Origin: Nitrosomicrobium frigidum (SeqCode)
GTDB taxonomy: Archaea > Thermoproteota > Nitrososphaeria > Nitrososphaerales > Nitrososphaeraceae
NCBI GenBank assembly: GCA_023251115.1
Contig: JAHEZK010000006.1
Coordinates: 1-57,258 of the forward strand
DNA length: 57,258 bases
Direction: 5' to 3'
The position numbers were made by a program, and so were the translations under genes. The notes below the pieces were generated by a model that had not been told where the DNA came from, did no database searches, and worked only from the letters and a program-made list of their open reading frames with translations. This document shows, piece after piece, positions 1-6,290 of this stretch; within the stretch, counting starts at the first letter, position 1; each line of letters opens with the position of its first letter.

Positions 1-141
1 GTTACAGTTGTTGTCATCATTGTCTTCACACTCTTCCTTGTCAGCAAATGCTGGTGCTACCTGTGACAGTCCTGTTCCTGTTAGCACTGTCAAGATTCCG
101 GCAGACAGCACTACAAGCATCAAAACGTTTTTCGTGTTCAT
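1..141 (-). CDS. Small secreted protein, N-terminal part (cut by window edge)
   Basis: The reading frame is open from an ATG at 141 down to the window edge, giving 47 residues. The N-terminus MNTKNVLMLVVLSAGILTVL is a positively charged start followed by a hydrophobic stretch. It ends in an A-F-A signal-peptidase-like site (about residue 32), after which an acidic, Asn/Asp-rich segment begins (D-K-E-E-C-E-D-N). This looks like a secreted or cell-surface small protein. A TATA-like box at 170-179 on the minus strand lies about 34 bases before the ATG, which supports the start. The mature part is outside the window, so I assign no function. The signal peptide is clear; the family is unknown. Confidence 0.6.
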   Translation of the reverse strand, partial: MNTKNVLMLVVLSAGILTVLTGTGLSQVAPAFADKEECEDNDDNNCN

Positions 142-169
142 AGTTTGTTATCGCAAAGTGATACTAAAC

Positions 170-179
170 AAAGTATAAG
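170..179 (-). promoter_or_regulatory. TATA box for the small secreted protein
   Basis: On the minus strand this reads CTTATACTTT, a good archaeal TATA element, about 34 bases upstream of the ATG at 141. It implies a transcript with a very short leader. Confidence 0.45.
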
Positions 180-575
180 TGGATTGAGTAAGAACAAGTG
201 CTAAAAAAGGAACACATTTTTATCTACTACGTTAATTCTGAATTTAAGAATATAATATTATTCAAATTAATCTGATTGCTATACCCCACAAAACAAAAAA
301 AACAGTCTATATTGCACCCTCTGTTACGTGATGGTCCACCCATGTTTCCTTCATTAACTATCCGCACCCACCAGTTCCAGTAAATTCTTCCAAAATTCGT
401 AAATATTGGGTTCTAATTATTAATTCGGGTTCTTTATTCACAGATTGGTGGGCGACTAACCCGTTTCAAAACTGGCTTAGATTCATCCGCCCCCAATCTA
501 AGTTTAATAATACAATGATTTGTTAGACGAATTAAATCAAGGTGGTTTTAAATGATCTTAACTGAATAAAAAATT
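180..575. other. Intergenic stretch without a recognised gene
   Basis: I find no convincing reading frame, tRNA or promoter-gene pair here. The only structure seen is a weak 7-base inverted repeat: CCCACCA at 367-373 and TGGTGGG at 446-452. It resembles the stronger CTGGTGGGCT repeat at 1229-1279. It may be unannotated RNA or simply spacer. Confidence 0.4.
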
Positions 576-644
576 CTACTTGTCTTTACCTTTATCCAGG
601 TCTCTATCAGCCATTTCCATTAAACTTCTTGCTTTATCTCTCAT
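576..644 (-). CDS. Possible 22-residue micro-protein coupled to the upstream gene
   Basis: An ATG at 644-642 lies inside the last codons of the 634-879 gene, in another frame, so the two frames overlap by 11 bases. It encodes MRDKARSLMEMADRDLDKGK plus two residues (D, K) and a TAG stop. The peptide is highly charged and helical, with a plausible codon pattern. The overlapping start suggests translational coupling. It could also be the real C-terminal part of the upstream protein, separated by a frameshift. There is no homology evidence. Confidence 0.3.
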   Translation of the reverse strand: MRDKARSLMEMADRDLDKGKDK

Positions 645-879
645 TTATTTCTCTTATTTTTTTCAATTGCTTGTAATGTTCAAATATAATTGATATAAGT
701 ATTGGTTGGAACAAGACAGGCTTACAGGCAATCACTCCGGCAGCATTATACAAGCGGGAATAAGACATCATTTCATCAAAAATCTTTCTTTCGCTTTTAT
801 CCAATTGTTCTCTAAATATTTTCCACTTTCTTCTTTCTCTTTCTGATGCCACTCTATACGAAGGAATTGTTCGACCCAT
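634..879 (-). CDS. Conserved-looking small protein of unknown function (81 aa)
   Basis: Begins at ATG 879 with MGRTIPSYRVASERERRKWK. The protein is basic and mostly helical. The first half is very charged (R/K/E-rich). The second half has a short hydrophobic stretch around residues 46-66 (AAGVIACKPVLFQPILISII), which could be a membrane-associated or buried helix. The pattern resembles small hypothetical proteins common in Nitrososphaerota, but I cannot name a family. Its stop overlaps the start of a 22-codon frame at 576-644. The function is unknown; that it is a gene at all is supported by length and composition only. Confidence 0.6.
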   Translation of the reverse strand: MGRTIPSYRVASERERRKWKIFREQLDKSERKIFDEMMSYSRLYNAAGVIACKPVLFQPILISIIFEHYKQLKKIREINER

Positions 880-995
880 AGTTTCATTGTCCTCAACTAT
901 TCAATTTAATATCTAAATCACTAAATAGAGGAGGAGAGCATGGTATGATTCCAGTCGGTAGAAACAAATTCAATATTCATGATTTGTCTTGACGT

Positions 996-1178
996 TCATA
1001 GTCTGATTTCCCAAAATGCACCAGTTTTGCAGTGTCTGCAAGGTGGAAAAGTTTCTCCAGCGGTTAGTGGTATTCTTTTTTCGTTTTCTGTGGGTTGACA
1101 TGCGCTGTTTTCCATATGTCCCACAAAATGGTACGTGCCTGTAGAAGGTACGGATTGGCCCGTATGAAATTTTCCCAT
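996..1178 (-). CDS. YjzC-like small protein (60 aa)
   Basis: The 60-residue protein has the pattern F-x-x-G-x-x-x-P-x-x-G-x-Y near the start (FHTGQSVPSTGTY) and later GETFPPCRHCKTGAFWEI near the end. This layout, a Gly/Pro-rich opening and a C-terminal GExFPPCxxC...W segment, matches small YjzC-type proteins found in bacteria and archaea. The two cysteines of CRHC may bind metal. The role of the family is not known. It is transcribed alone, with spacers on both sides. Motif similarity is from memory and moderate. Confidence 0.55.
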   Translation of the reverse strand: MGKFHTGQSVPSTGTYHFVGHMENSACQPTENEKRIPLTAGETFPPCRHCKTGAFWEIRL

Positions 1179-1468
1179 TACACCAAATATTATTTTGTTT
1201 GATATAAGGTTTAAAACTATAATTAGAACTGGTGGGCTTTAGAACAGCAGCACAATGACAAAATTAATTAGCCCACCAGAGTGACACATTGGTTGATAGA
1301 CTTACTATACCCTTTTGGATTGGTAAACTAGAATCAGTTGATGGCTTCTATGTTGGGACTATGTAATAGAAAATTTATTGATGTATATATACTGCCTACT
1401 CAAGGAAGATAGTACTAGACTTTTGGACAAGTGTCGCTCTACATAGCTAAATGCTTCTCAAGACAAGA
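1179..1468. other. Spacer with a 10-bp inverted repeat, upstream of tRNA-Phe
   Basis: No reading frame was found. A perfect 10-base inverted repeat (CTGGTGGGCT at 1229-1238 and AGCCCACCAG at 1270-1279, 31-base loop) is the only feature. Confidence 0.4.
1229..1279. repeat. Inverted repeat, 10-bp arms, 31-nt loop
   Basis: The arms are CTGGTGGGCT (1229-1238) and AGCCCACCAG (1270-1279), exactly complementary and GC-rich in an AT-rich spacer. It could fold as an RNA hairpin or act as a protein-binding site. No run of T follows it, so a terminator is not obvious. Confidence 0.45.
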
Positions 1469-1479
1469 TTATATATAAT
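1469..1479 (+). promoter_or_regulatory. TATA box of tRNA-Phe
   Basis: TTATATATAAT at 1469-1479 lies about 26 bases before the first base of the tRNA at 1500, the usual archaeal spacing. Confidence 0.6.
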
Positions 1480-1499
1480 TTGTACAAAAGGTTAGCTGT

Positions 1500-1589
1500 G
1501 CCGTCGTAGCTCAGCCTGGGAGAGCACTCGACCTATATGGGGTGAAGCTGAAGACCGAGCTGTCGTGAGCTCAAATCTCACCGACGGCA
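1500..1589 (+). tRNA. tRNA-Phe (GAA) with a 16-nt intron at position 30/31
   Basis: The acceptor stem GCCGTCG pairs with CGACGGC, followed by discriminator A (CCA not encoded). The D-arm is GCTC...GAGC and the T-arm GTGAG-CTCAAAT-CTCAC. Read straight through, the anticodon arm cannot fold (A31-C39 mismatch, no U33). Removing the 16 bases 1531-1546 gives stem CTCGG / CCGAG and loop CTGAAGA, with U33, anticodon GAA (1550-1552) and G37, a textbook archaeal tRNA-Phe of 74 bases. The intron is therefore at 30/31, not the canonical 37/38. A bulge-helix-bulge can be drawn (see the intron entry). Confidence 0.93.
1531..1546 (+). other. Non-canonical intron of tRNA-Phe
   Basis: Intron ACCTATATGGGGTGAA. 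Exon CACT (1525-1528) pairs with intron GGTG (1541-1544) as the central 4-bp helix, including one G-U. It is flanked by 3-base bulges CG|A and AA|G carrying the two cut sites. An inner stem CC/GG closes a TATAT loop. This is the motif cut by the archaeal splicing endonuclease. Confidence 0.85.
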
Positions 1590-1897
1590 TAATAGATTTA
1601 TCAAGACTTCAAAATCATGTTAGAGCTTGGAAGAATCTCTAGCTTATCAAGAATTTGGGAAAATTTAAGACGAATATCTTGCGTAAAAATATGCAGGACT
1701 CTATCTATCAAATCTTAATTCATTTTCAGAAATTGCTCATTGCCTAACATCCTCTTGTCCCCAAGATCTGCTAGTCTTAGGAATTTGATCTTGTTTAAGG
1801 TAACTTTTTTTGTTTCAATAACAGCCAGTAATATCTTTAGAATTTAACATGAAAGATCGGATCGAAACTATCTCTATTTCTTTGGCTTTGCTTAAAC
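1590..1897. other. Intergenic stretch, nothing recognised
   Basis: About 308 bases between tRNA-Phe and the next minus-strand gene. No convincing frame, strong TATA-gene pair, or long inverted repeat was seen. Confidence 0.4.
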
Positions 1898-2251
1898 TTA
1901 AAAGTCGCTAGAGCCACCAGCACTGAACTTGCTGCCCTTTATGCTAACAATGCCCTCTTGGTCATTTATCCACTTTAAGAACTCTAGATCAAGAGGATGA
2001 CTTACGATCATCTTTGTACCTCGCAGATAAAAGGCAGGAGCCATCCCAGTCTTGTTAATGACATTATTACGAATCGCTTCTGTGTCAAGTCCCTCTTTCA
2101 AAATAGTCTCTAGGGTGTAGATACTTTTCCCGTTTGCACTCCTATCAAATATTAAAGAAACAACCAAGAGTGGATCTACTTTGGAAAAGACTCTTTTTAA
2201 CATACTATCGAGATCATTGAACTTGTTTACCACATCTTCTACTTCGCCCAA
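1898..2251 (-). CDS. Conserved-looking hypothetical protein (117 aa)
   Basis: Starts at ATG 2251 (MGEVEDVVNKFNDLDSMLKR) and runs to a Gly/Ser-rich end (SAGGSSDF). The sequence alternates helices and short strands. The middle (TLETILKEGLDTEAIRNNVI) and the end (HPLDLEFLKWINDQEGIVSI) have the periodicity of a small winged-helix fold, where the last part reads 'level of the protein that decides between two states'. I see no catalytic or metal motif. It is monocistronic. The winged-helix idea is inference only; the function is unknown. Confidence 0.65.
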   Translation of the reverse strand: MGEVEDVVNKFNDLDSMLKRVFSKVDPLLVVSLIFDRSANGKSIYTLETILKEGLDTEAIRNNVINKTGMAPAFYLRGTKMIVSHPLDLEFLKWINDQEGIVSIKGSKFSAGGSSDF

Positions 2252-2440
2252 GACTAGAGCTTTTGATAAATCCCTTTATAAAAATAGCTGAATCAAAACA
2301 GAACATGGAAATGCATATGCTATCAGAAATCGATTTTTGTAGGACTATTTTGGGTATGACTTGAGTTGAGTCGAAACGGAAAAATTATTGATGTTAGCGA
2401 CAAAATCATTATTATGTATGTGAATGTAAGACAAATACAT

Positions 2441-2608
2441 ATGACGAATCCTTTAGTGATTGCATTCAAGCGAATCTTTTGTAATCATGATAGTACTTTT
2501 TCGTATAGAAAGTACAATGATTTTGATTTCTTTGAATATGATAAATGTATGAATTGTGAAAAAGTAGTGAGATATCTTAGGGGTTTTGACGAAAGCATTA
2601 GAGGGTGA
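2441..2608 (+). CDS. Small Cys/His protein, possible zinc ribbon (55 aa)
   Basis: The protein contains KRIFCNHDSTFSYRKYNDFD and later DKCMNCEKVVRYLRG. The C-x-H and C-x-x-C pairs could bind one zinc. The frame is open further upstream, with a TTG at 2366 and an ATG at 2414. I prefer ATG 2441 because the recognisable sequence starts with the segment just before KRIFC. Its stop overlaps the GTG start of the next gene by 4 bases (GTGA), so the two are cotranscribed and probably coupled. The family is not named; the start is uncertain. Confidence 0.55.
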   Translation: MTNPLVIAFKRIFCNHDSTFSYRKYNDFDFFEYDKCMNCEKVVRYLRGFDESIRG

Positions 2609-2823
2609 TAACATTTAGCATTAATCTTCCAATTTTGATTATTCTTTGGTGGGTAGGTGCCGTAATAGCTGGTATATCACTCTTGATTCCACAATACAAC
2701 TACTACCTTATTGTGGGCTCTTTGGGATGGGTAACGGTGATAATAACATCAGGCCTAATTATATATGCAATAAAAAGAAATAATAAAGAAAGTCAGAAAA
2801 ATATGCCGTCGAAAATTAGTTGA
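2605..2823 (+). CDS. Small membrane protein, two transmembrane helices (72 aa)
   Basis: GTG start overlapping the stop of the preceding gene. Residues about 6-28 (LPILIILWWVGAVIAGISLL) and about 32-56 (NYYLIVGSLGWVTVIITSGL) are hydrophobic helices. The tail is charged (KRNNKESQKN), placing it in the cytoplasm. It is likely an inner-membrane hairpin protein paired with the small Cys/His protein before it. The function is unknown. Its 3' end overlaps the convergent RAM-domain gene by a few bases. Confidence 0.55.
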   Translation: MITFSINLPILIILWWVGAVIAGISLLIPQYNYYLIVGSLGWVTVIITSGLIIYAIKRNNKESQKNMPSKIS

Positions 2824-3070
2824 TTTCTTTGCCGCCTTGTTCTTCAATTACTACAAGAGTGACAGTAGATGTTATACCGGGAATCTTTCTTATTCTGCTA
2901 GTTATTGTATGATTCATTGTTTCAGTATTGTCTGACTTTACTTTTACGAAAATATCATGAACGCCATATGTTCCACGTACTTCTCTTACGTCCGGCAGCT
3001 TCGCAATTTCGGTGATTATTCTTTCTTCCGAACCAAGGGTGCAATTCACAAGTATGTATGCAGTAGACAA
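2816..3070 (-). CDS. Stand-alone Lrp/AsnC ligand-binding (RAM) domain protein (84 aa)
   Basis: The sequence starts with STAYILVNCTLGSEERIITE, the beta-alpha-beta opening typical of the RAM domain of Lrp/AsnC regulators. The G-x-Y-D-like core (RGTYGVHDIFVKVKSDN) and the end (IRKIPGITSTVTLVVIEE) follow. There is no helix-turn-helix, so it cannot bind DNA by itself. RAM domains bind amino acids and oligomerise. Such single-domain versions may modulate full-length Lrp proteins. A paralogue is at 50763-50993. Domain assignment is good; the ligand is unknown. Confidence 0.85.
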   Translation of the reverse strand: MSTAYILVNCTLGSEERIITEIAKLPDVREVRGTYGVHDIFVKVKSDNTETMNHTITSRIRKIPGITSTVTLVVIEEQGGKEIN

Positions 3071-3145
3071 TGATGTTTCTAGAAATTTAATGTATTTTAG
3101 TCTTTTCTATGAACCCGATTTTTGCGAGTAAATATGAGAAGTTCA

Positions 3146-3964
3146 CTATTTTAATGTATAAAGTTTGTAGAGTTCACCTGTTCGCTTGCTTACATAATTC
3201 CATTCTCTTGCACTGTAGTTAACTCTAACAAATTTTTGTCTCAATTCAGGATGTAACCTTACATATACATCATCGCCTATTGTAATATTATTCGACTTTG
3301 TTAAAGATGTCATTTTTGATGAGACACTCATACAATATCCCAGAATATCTAGTGGAGAAGTTTCATCATGACCATACTGAACAATAATGTTTTCGCCCTC
3401 ATCAATTCCAATTTTTGCACTCAAGTCTGGATAATCATACTGATTCAATATAGGATTTAGTCCATTTTTAATAATTGTTAACATGGACATTCCACATCTG
3501 ACAGCTCTATCACATACTACAAACTTGTTGGATAAAGAAGGAAAGAATGCAATTACTGCGTCTCCCACATATTTCAAAACAAAACCTCCGTACCTATACA
3601 CAGCTGATGACATTTCATAGGTGAAGGCGCGTATTATTGTGACTAGTTTGTCAACTGGGATGGTCATTGAAAGATTTGTTGAGCCTACTAAATCTACATA
3701 CAAAATAACAAGTGGAATCTTGGAGTTGACATGATTTCTCAGAAAATTCTGTCCGGAATCCAAATTTGAATCATACTGGTATCTCCTCTTAAGGGCCTTC
3801 CATATCCTATCCTGTGTTTGCTTTATTTGAGTGTCAGTATCATATATTGCATCTGATTCCACCTTAGATTTCTTCTCGCCTGCAATCATAGAGATAAAAG
3901 GAGATGTGCTTTTAGTGAGATTTTGAGACTTGGCTTTATCCACTTCCTTATTGGCTGCTGTCAT
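3146..3964 (-). CDS. Class III adenylate/guanylate cyclase-like protein, degenerate active site
   Basis: 272 residues; the cyclase domain covers about 83-255 after a charged N-terminal region. The metal-binding aspartates are present: D91 in ILYVDLVGSTNLS and D135 in LKYVGDAVIAFFP. The specificity position is D206 in SPLDILGY. In the usual VNxAxRL transition-state motif, the Asn is Ser (S213) and the Arg is Lys (K217) in YCMSVSSKM. No membrane segment or sensor domain is seen. It may make cyclic nucleotide weakly, or act as a nucleotide-binding regulator. It is divergent from the 4099 gene, sharing a 134-base promoter region. Confidence 0.85.
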   Translation of the reverse strand: MTAANKEVDKAKSQNLTKSTSPFISMIAGEKKSKVESDAIYDTDTQIKQTQDRIWKALKRRYQYDSNLDSGQNFLRNHVNSKIPLVILYVDLVGSTNLSMTIPVDKLVTIIRAFTYEMSSAVYRYGGFVLKYVGDAVIAFFPSLSNKFVVCDRAVRCGMSMLTIIKNGLNPILNQYDYPDLSAKIGIDEGENIIVQYGHDETSPLDILGYCMSVSSKMTSLTKSNNITIGDDVYVRLHPELRQKFVRVNYSAREWNYVSKRTGELYKLYTLK

Positions 3965-4098
3965 AAACTATGATCCTTCCGATTCTTTTGATAGTTATCA
4001 ACCAATAATAAGATATTGAAGTTTCACAATTTTTTCAACACATTTGTTACTTTGATCAATTTGATCTAAAGAAAGACTAATTAGGACCAAAGTATATC

Positions 4099-4977
4099 TT
4101 GAGTAAGGATATCTATTTTTTGAGAATCCCAAATAAAGATAATGATGGCTTTGCTAAAGTATTAAATGCTCTCTTTGTTAATATCGAAGATGCTTATTTG
4201 CGCAGCATGAAACCAATTCTGACTACAACAGAGATTAATGTGATGCTTCAGGATGGTTCTGTTACAAAGTCTTCCACTTTTGACCCACAATCCATAATTC
4301 AATTTTACCGTTCCTTTCTTAAAGATCTACGAAACTGGGAGGTAGGCGATATTCAAGAAACAACAGGTGAACTAAATCGCATTTATTGTCAGATTTCAGC
4401 TAATCTCGATAATTATACTATCAAAGGATTTTTTGGGATACAATTCACTATTTTACCATATTATAAACCAGATAAACAAGTAATACAGATACAAAAAGAA
4501 CTCATTAATCTTTCGACAGAGAATTCTACGTTATTAGAATCAGTAGCAAATATTGGTAACCAGACGATAAAACAAGAATTAAAGAACATGTCGCTTGATG
4601 ATTTAGAATTTGAAGATTTGTTTGAAAGGTTACTTCAAAATCAAGAATTAATTGGGAATCTGGAAGAAAAAATCAAGAACATTGAAAGAAAGTATCCAAA
4701 GCTGGAAGGAGCTGAGAAAAAAAGAAATTCATTGATTTACAAATTGAATAACTTGATCATAAAGGTTTACCAGGTCTCTCCTAACTTGATTGATTATAAT
4801 AGGCTTATTCAGGGTGAAGAAGGTATCATAGTATACTTTGATATTGAACCAAAGGCTGATCCGAAAGGAAAAAACTCTAGCAAAGTGGTAAATCTTGCAA
4901 GGATGAAAGCTCCCGCAAAGAAAGAAATTTCTGACCTTTTCAAAGAAATTAGCTCATCATTGAGTAAGCGTTTGTAA
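4099..4977 (+). CDS. Hypothetical protein with central coiled coil (292 aa)
   Basis: TTG start (4099) about 30 bases after an A/T-rich element. The N-terminal third (residues 1-125) is mixed alpha/beta (KDIYFLRIPNKDNDGFAKVL). Residues about 130-225 are charged and heptad-like (QKELINLSTENSTLLESVAN..LIGNLEEKIKNIERKY), suggesting a coiled coil. The C-terminal tail is basic. No enzyme motif was found. It is divergent from the cyclase-like gene, so a shared signalling role is possible but only a guess. I do not recognise the family. Confidence 0.7.
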   Translation: MSKDIYFLRIPNKDNDGFAKVLNALFVNIEDAYLRSMKPILTTTEINVMLQDGSVTKSSTFDPQSIIQFYRSFLKDLRNWEVGDIQETTGELNRIYCQISANLDNYTIKGFFGIQFTILPYYKPDKQVIQIQKELINLSTENSTLLESVANIGNQTIKQELKNMSLDDLEFEDLFERLLQNQELIGNLEEKIKNIERKYPKLEGAEKKRNSLIYKLNNLIIKVYQVSPNLIDYNRLIQGEEGIIVYFDIEPKADPKGKNSSKVVNLARMKAPAKKEISDLFKEISSSLSKRL

Positions 4978-5042
4978 CCATAACAGCTCCTTATAGCAAT
5001 AAAAACAAAATTCATAATGTTGAACAAATAAGGGTTATTTGG

Positions 5043-6290
5043 TTGAACGATCCTAGTAAGATGTACGTTAAAAACAAGATTCCGTCAGTAGAGGACATTT
5101 TTAGAGCACAAAAATTAATGGACAAGGCAGCAGTGAGAAAGACGCCATTATCAAAATCAAATACATTTTCAACGATTGCACGAACAAATATCTTCCTGAA
5201 ATTTGAATCATTTCAGCGAACGGGCTCCTTCAAGGTTAGGGGAGCATACGCAAAAATCAATTCCCTGACAGATGAGCAGTACAAATCAGGAATTATTGCT
5301 GCTTCAGCGGGCAATCATGCCCAAGGTGTTGCCTATGCTGCCCAGAGAAGAAATATCAAATGTAACATAGTAATGCCAAAAAATGCTTCTCCTGCAAAGG
5401 TTGCCGCCACTCGTTCTTATGGTGCAAATGTGATTCTTTCGGGAGACACATATGACGAATCATGGAAAACAGCTGATTCTTTGTCAAGGGAGTATGGATA
5501 TTCAATTATCCATGCATTCGATGATCCAATAGTCATATCGGGTCAAGGTACCATTGGTCTGGAACTTATGGAAGACTTGAAGGATATTGACAAGATCTAC
5601 TTACCGGTTGGCGGTGGCGGTCTTGCCTCAGGTGTATCTTTAGCGATAAAGGCTAGAAGACCTAATGTCAAGATTATTGGGGTTGAGTCCAAACAGTTTC
5701 CAGCTATGAAAAAATCAATTGACCATGGAAGTCTATGTGATATTAAAGGTGGATTTTCTATCGCTGATGGTATTTCTGTCAAATCTCCTGGAGAGCTTAC
5801 TTTTGAAATATGTTCAAAATATTTGGACGATATCGTTACTATAGATGACGTTGCTATTGTAGAGACTATGTTTATGCTTATGGAAAGGGAAAAGGTCGTA
5901 GTTGAACCCGCTGGCGCAGCGAGTCTGGCATATATCCTTTCAAATAGTAAAGTAAGAAACAATCAAAACATTATTTCTATCCTTTCTGGAGGTAATATTG
6001 ACATGTATCTTTTAGGACAAATAGTATCAAAGGGATTAATGCAGATGGGAAGATTGGTTAAAATCTTTATTCAATTACCCGACAAACCAGGAGCTCTAAA
6101 AAATGTTGTGGATAAAATAGCCGAACTCAGTGTTAATATAGTCCAAGTTGAACATGATCGCCTAAGTTCCAACGTTGCAGCCGGCTCTGCTGGAGTTTAT
6201 CTTAGCTTAGAGTTAGAAAATGAAAAACATTCAAGGAAACTTTTAGATTTTCTGAAGCAGGAAAAAATGGTTTTTAAGATTGTGCCTTAG
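5043..6290 (+). CDS. ilvA: Threonine dehydratase (threonine ammonia-lyase)
   Basis: Converts threonine to 2-oxobutanoate and ammonia, the first step to isoleucine. The PLP lysine is K64 in GSFKVRGAYA, the substrate loop SAGNHAQG is at about 88-95, and the PLP-phosphate glycine loop VGGGGLASG is at about 189-197. A C-terminal ACT-type domain (about 338-415, KIFIQLPDKPGALKNVV) would bind an amino-acid effector. The 415-residue length is normal for the short, one-ACT form. TTG start. Its last 4 bases overlap the end of the convergent HMG-CoA synthase gene. Confidence 0.93.
   Translation: MNDPSKMYVKNKIPSVEDIFRAQKLMDKAAVRKTPLSKSNTFSTIARTNIFLKFESFQRTGSFKVRGAYAKINSLTDEQYKSGIIAASAGNHAQGVAYAAQRRNIKCNIVMPKNASPAKVAATRSYGANVILSGDTYDESWKTADSLSREYGYSIIHAFDDPIVISGQGTIGLELMEDLKDIDKIYLPVGGGGLASGVSLAIKARRPNVKIIGVESKQFPAMKKSIDHGSLCDIKGGFSIADGISVKSPGELTFEICSKYLDDIVTIDDVAIVETMFMLMEREKVVVEPAGAASLAYILSNSKVRNNQNIISILSGGNIDMYLLGQIVSKGLMQMGRLVKIFIQLPDKPGALKNVVDKIAELSVNIVQVEHDRLSSNVAAGSAGVYLSLELENEKHSRKLLDFLKQEKMVFKIVP

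Noticed and set aside
1527-1560. Reading the first tRNA as tRNA-Ile (TAT) with a canonical-site intron
   Set aside because: It gives C33 and an A31-C39 mismatch; removing 1531-1546 instead gives a fully canonical tRNA-Phe.
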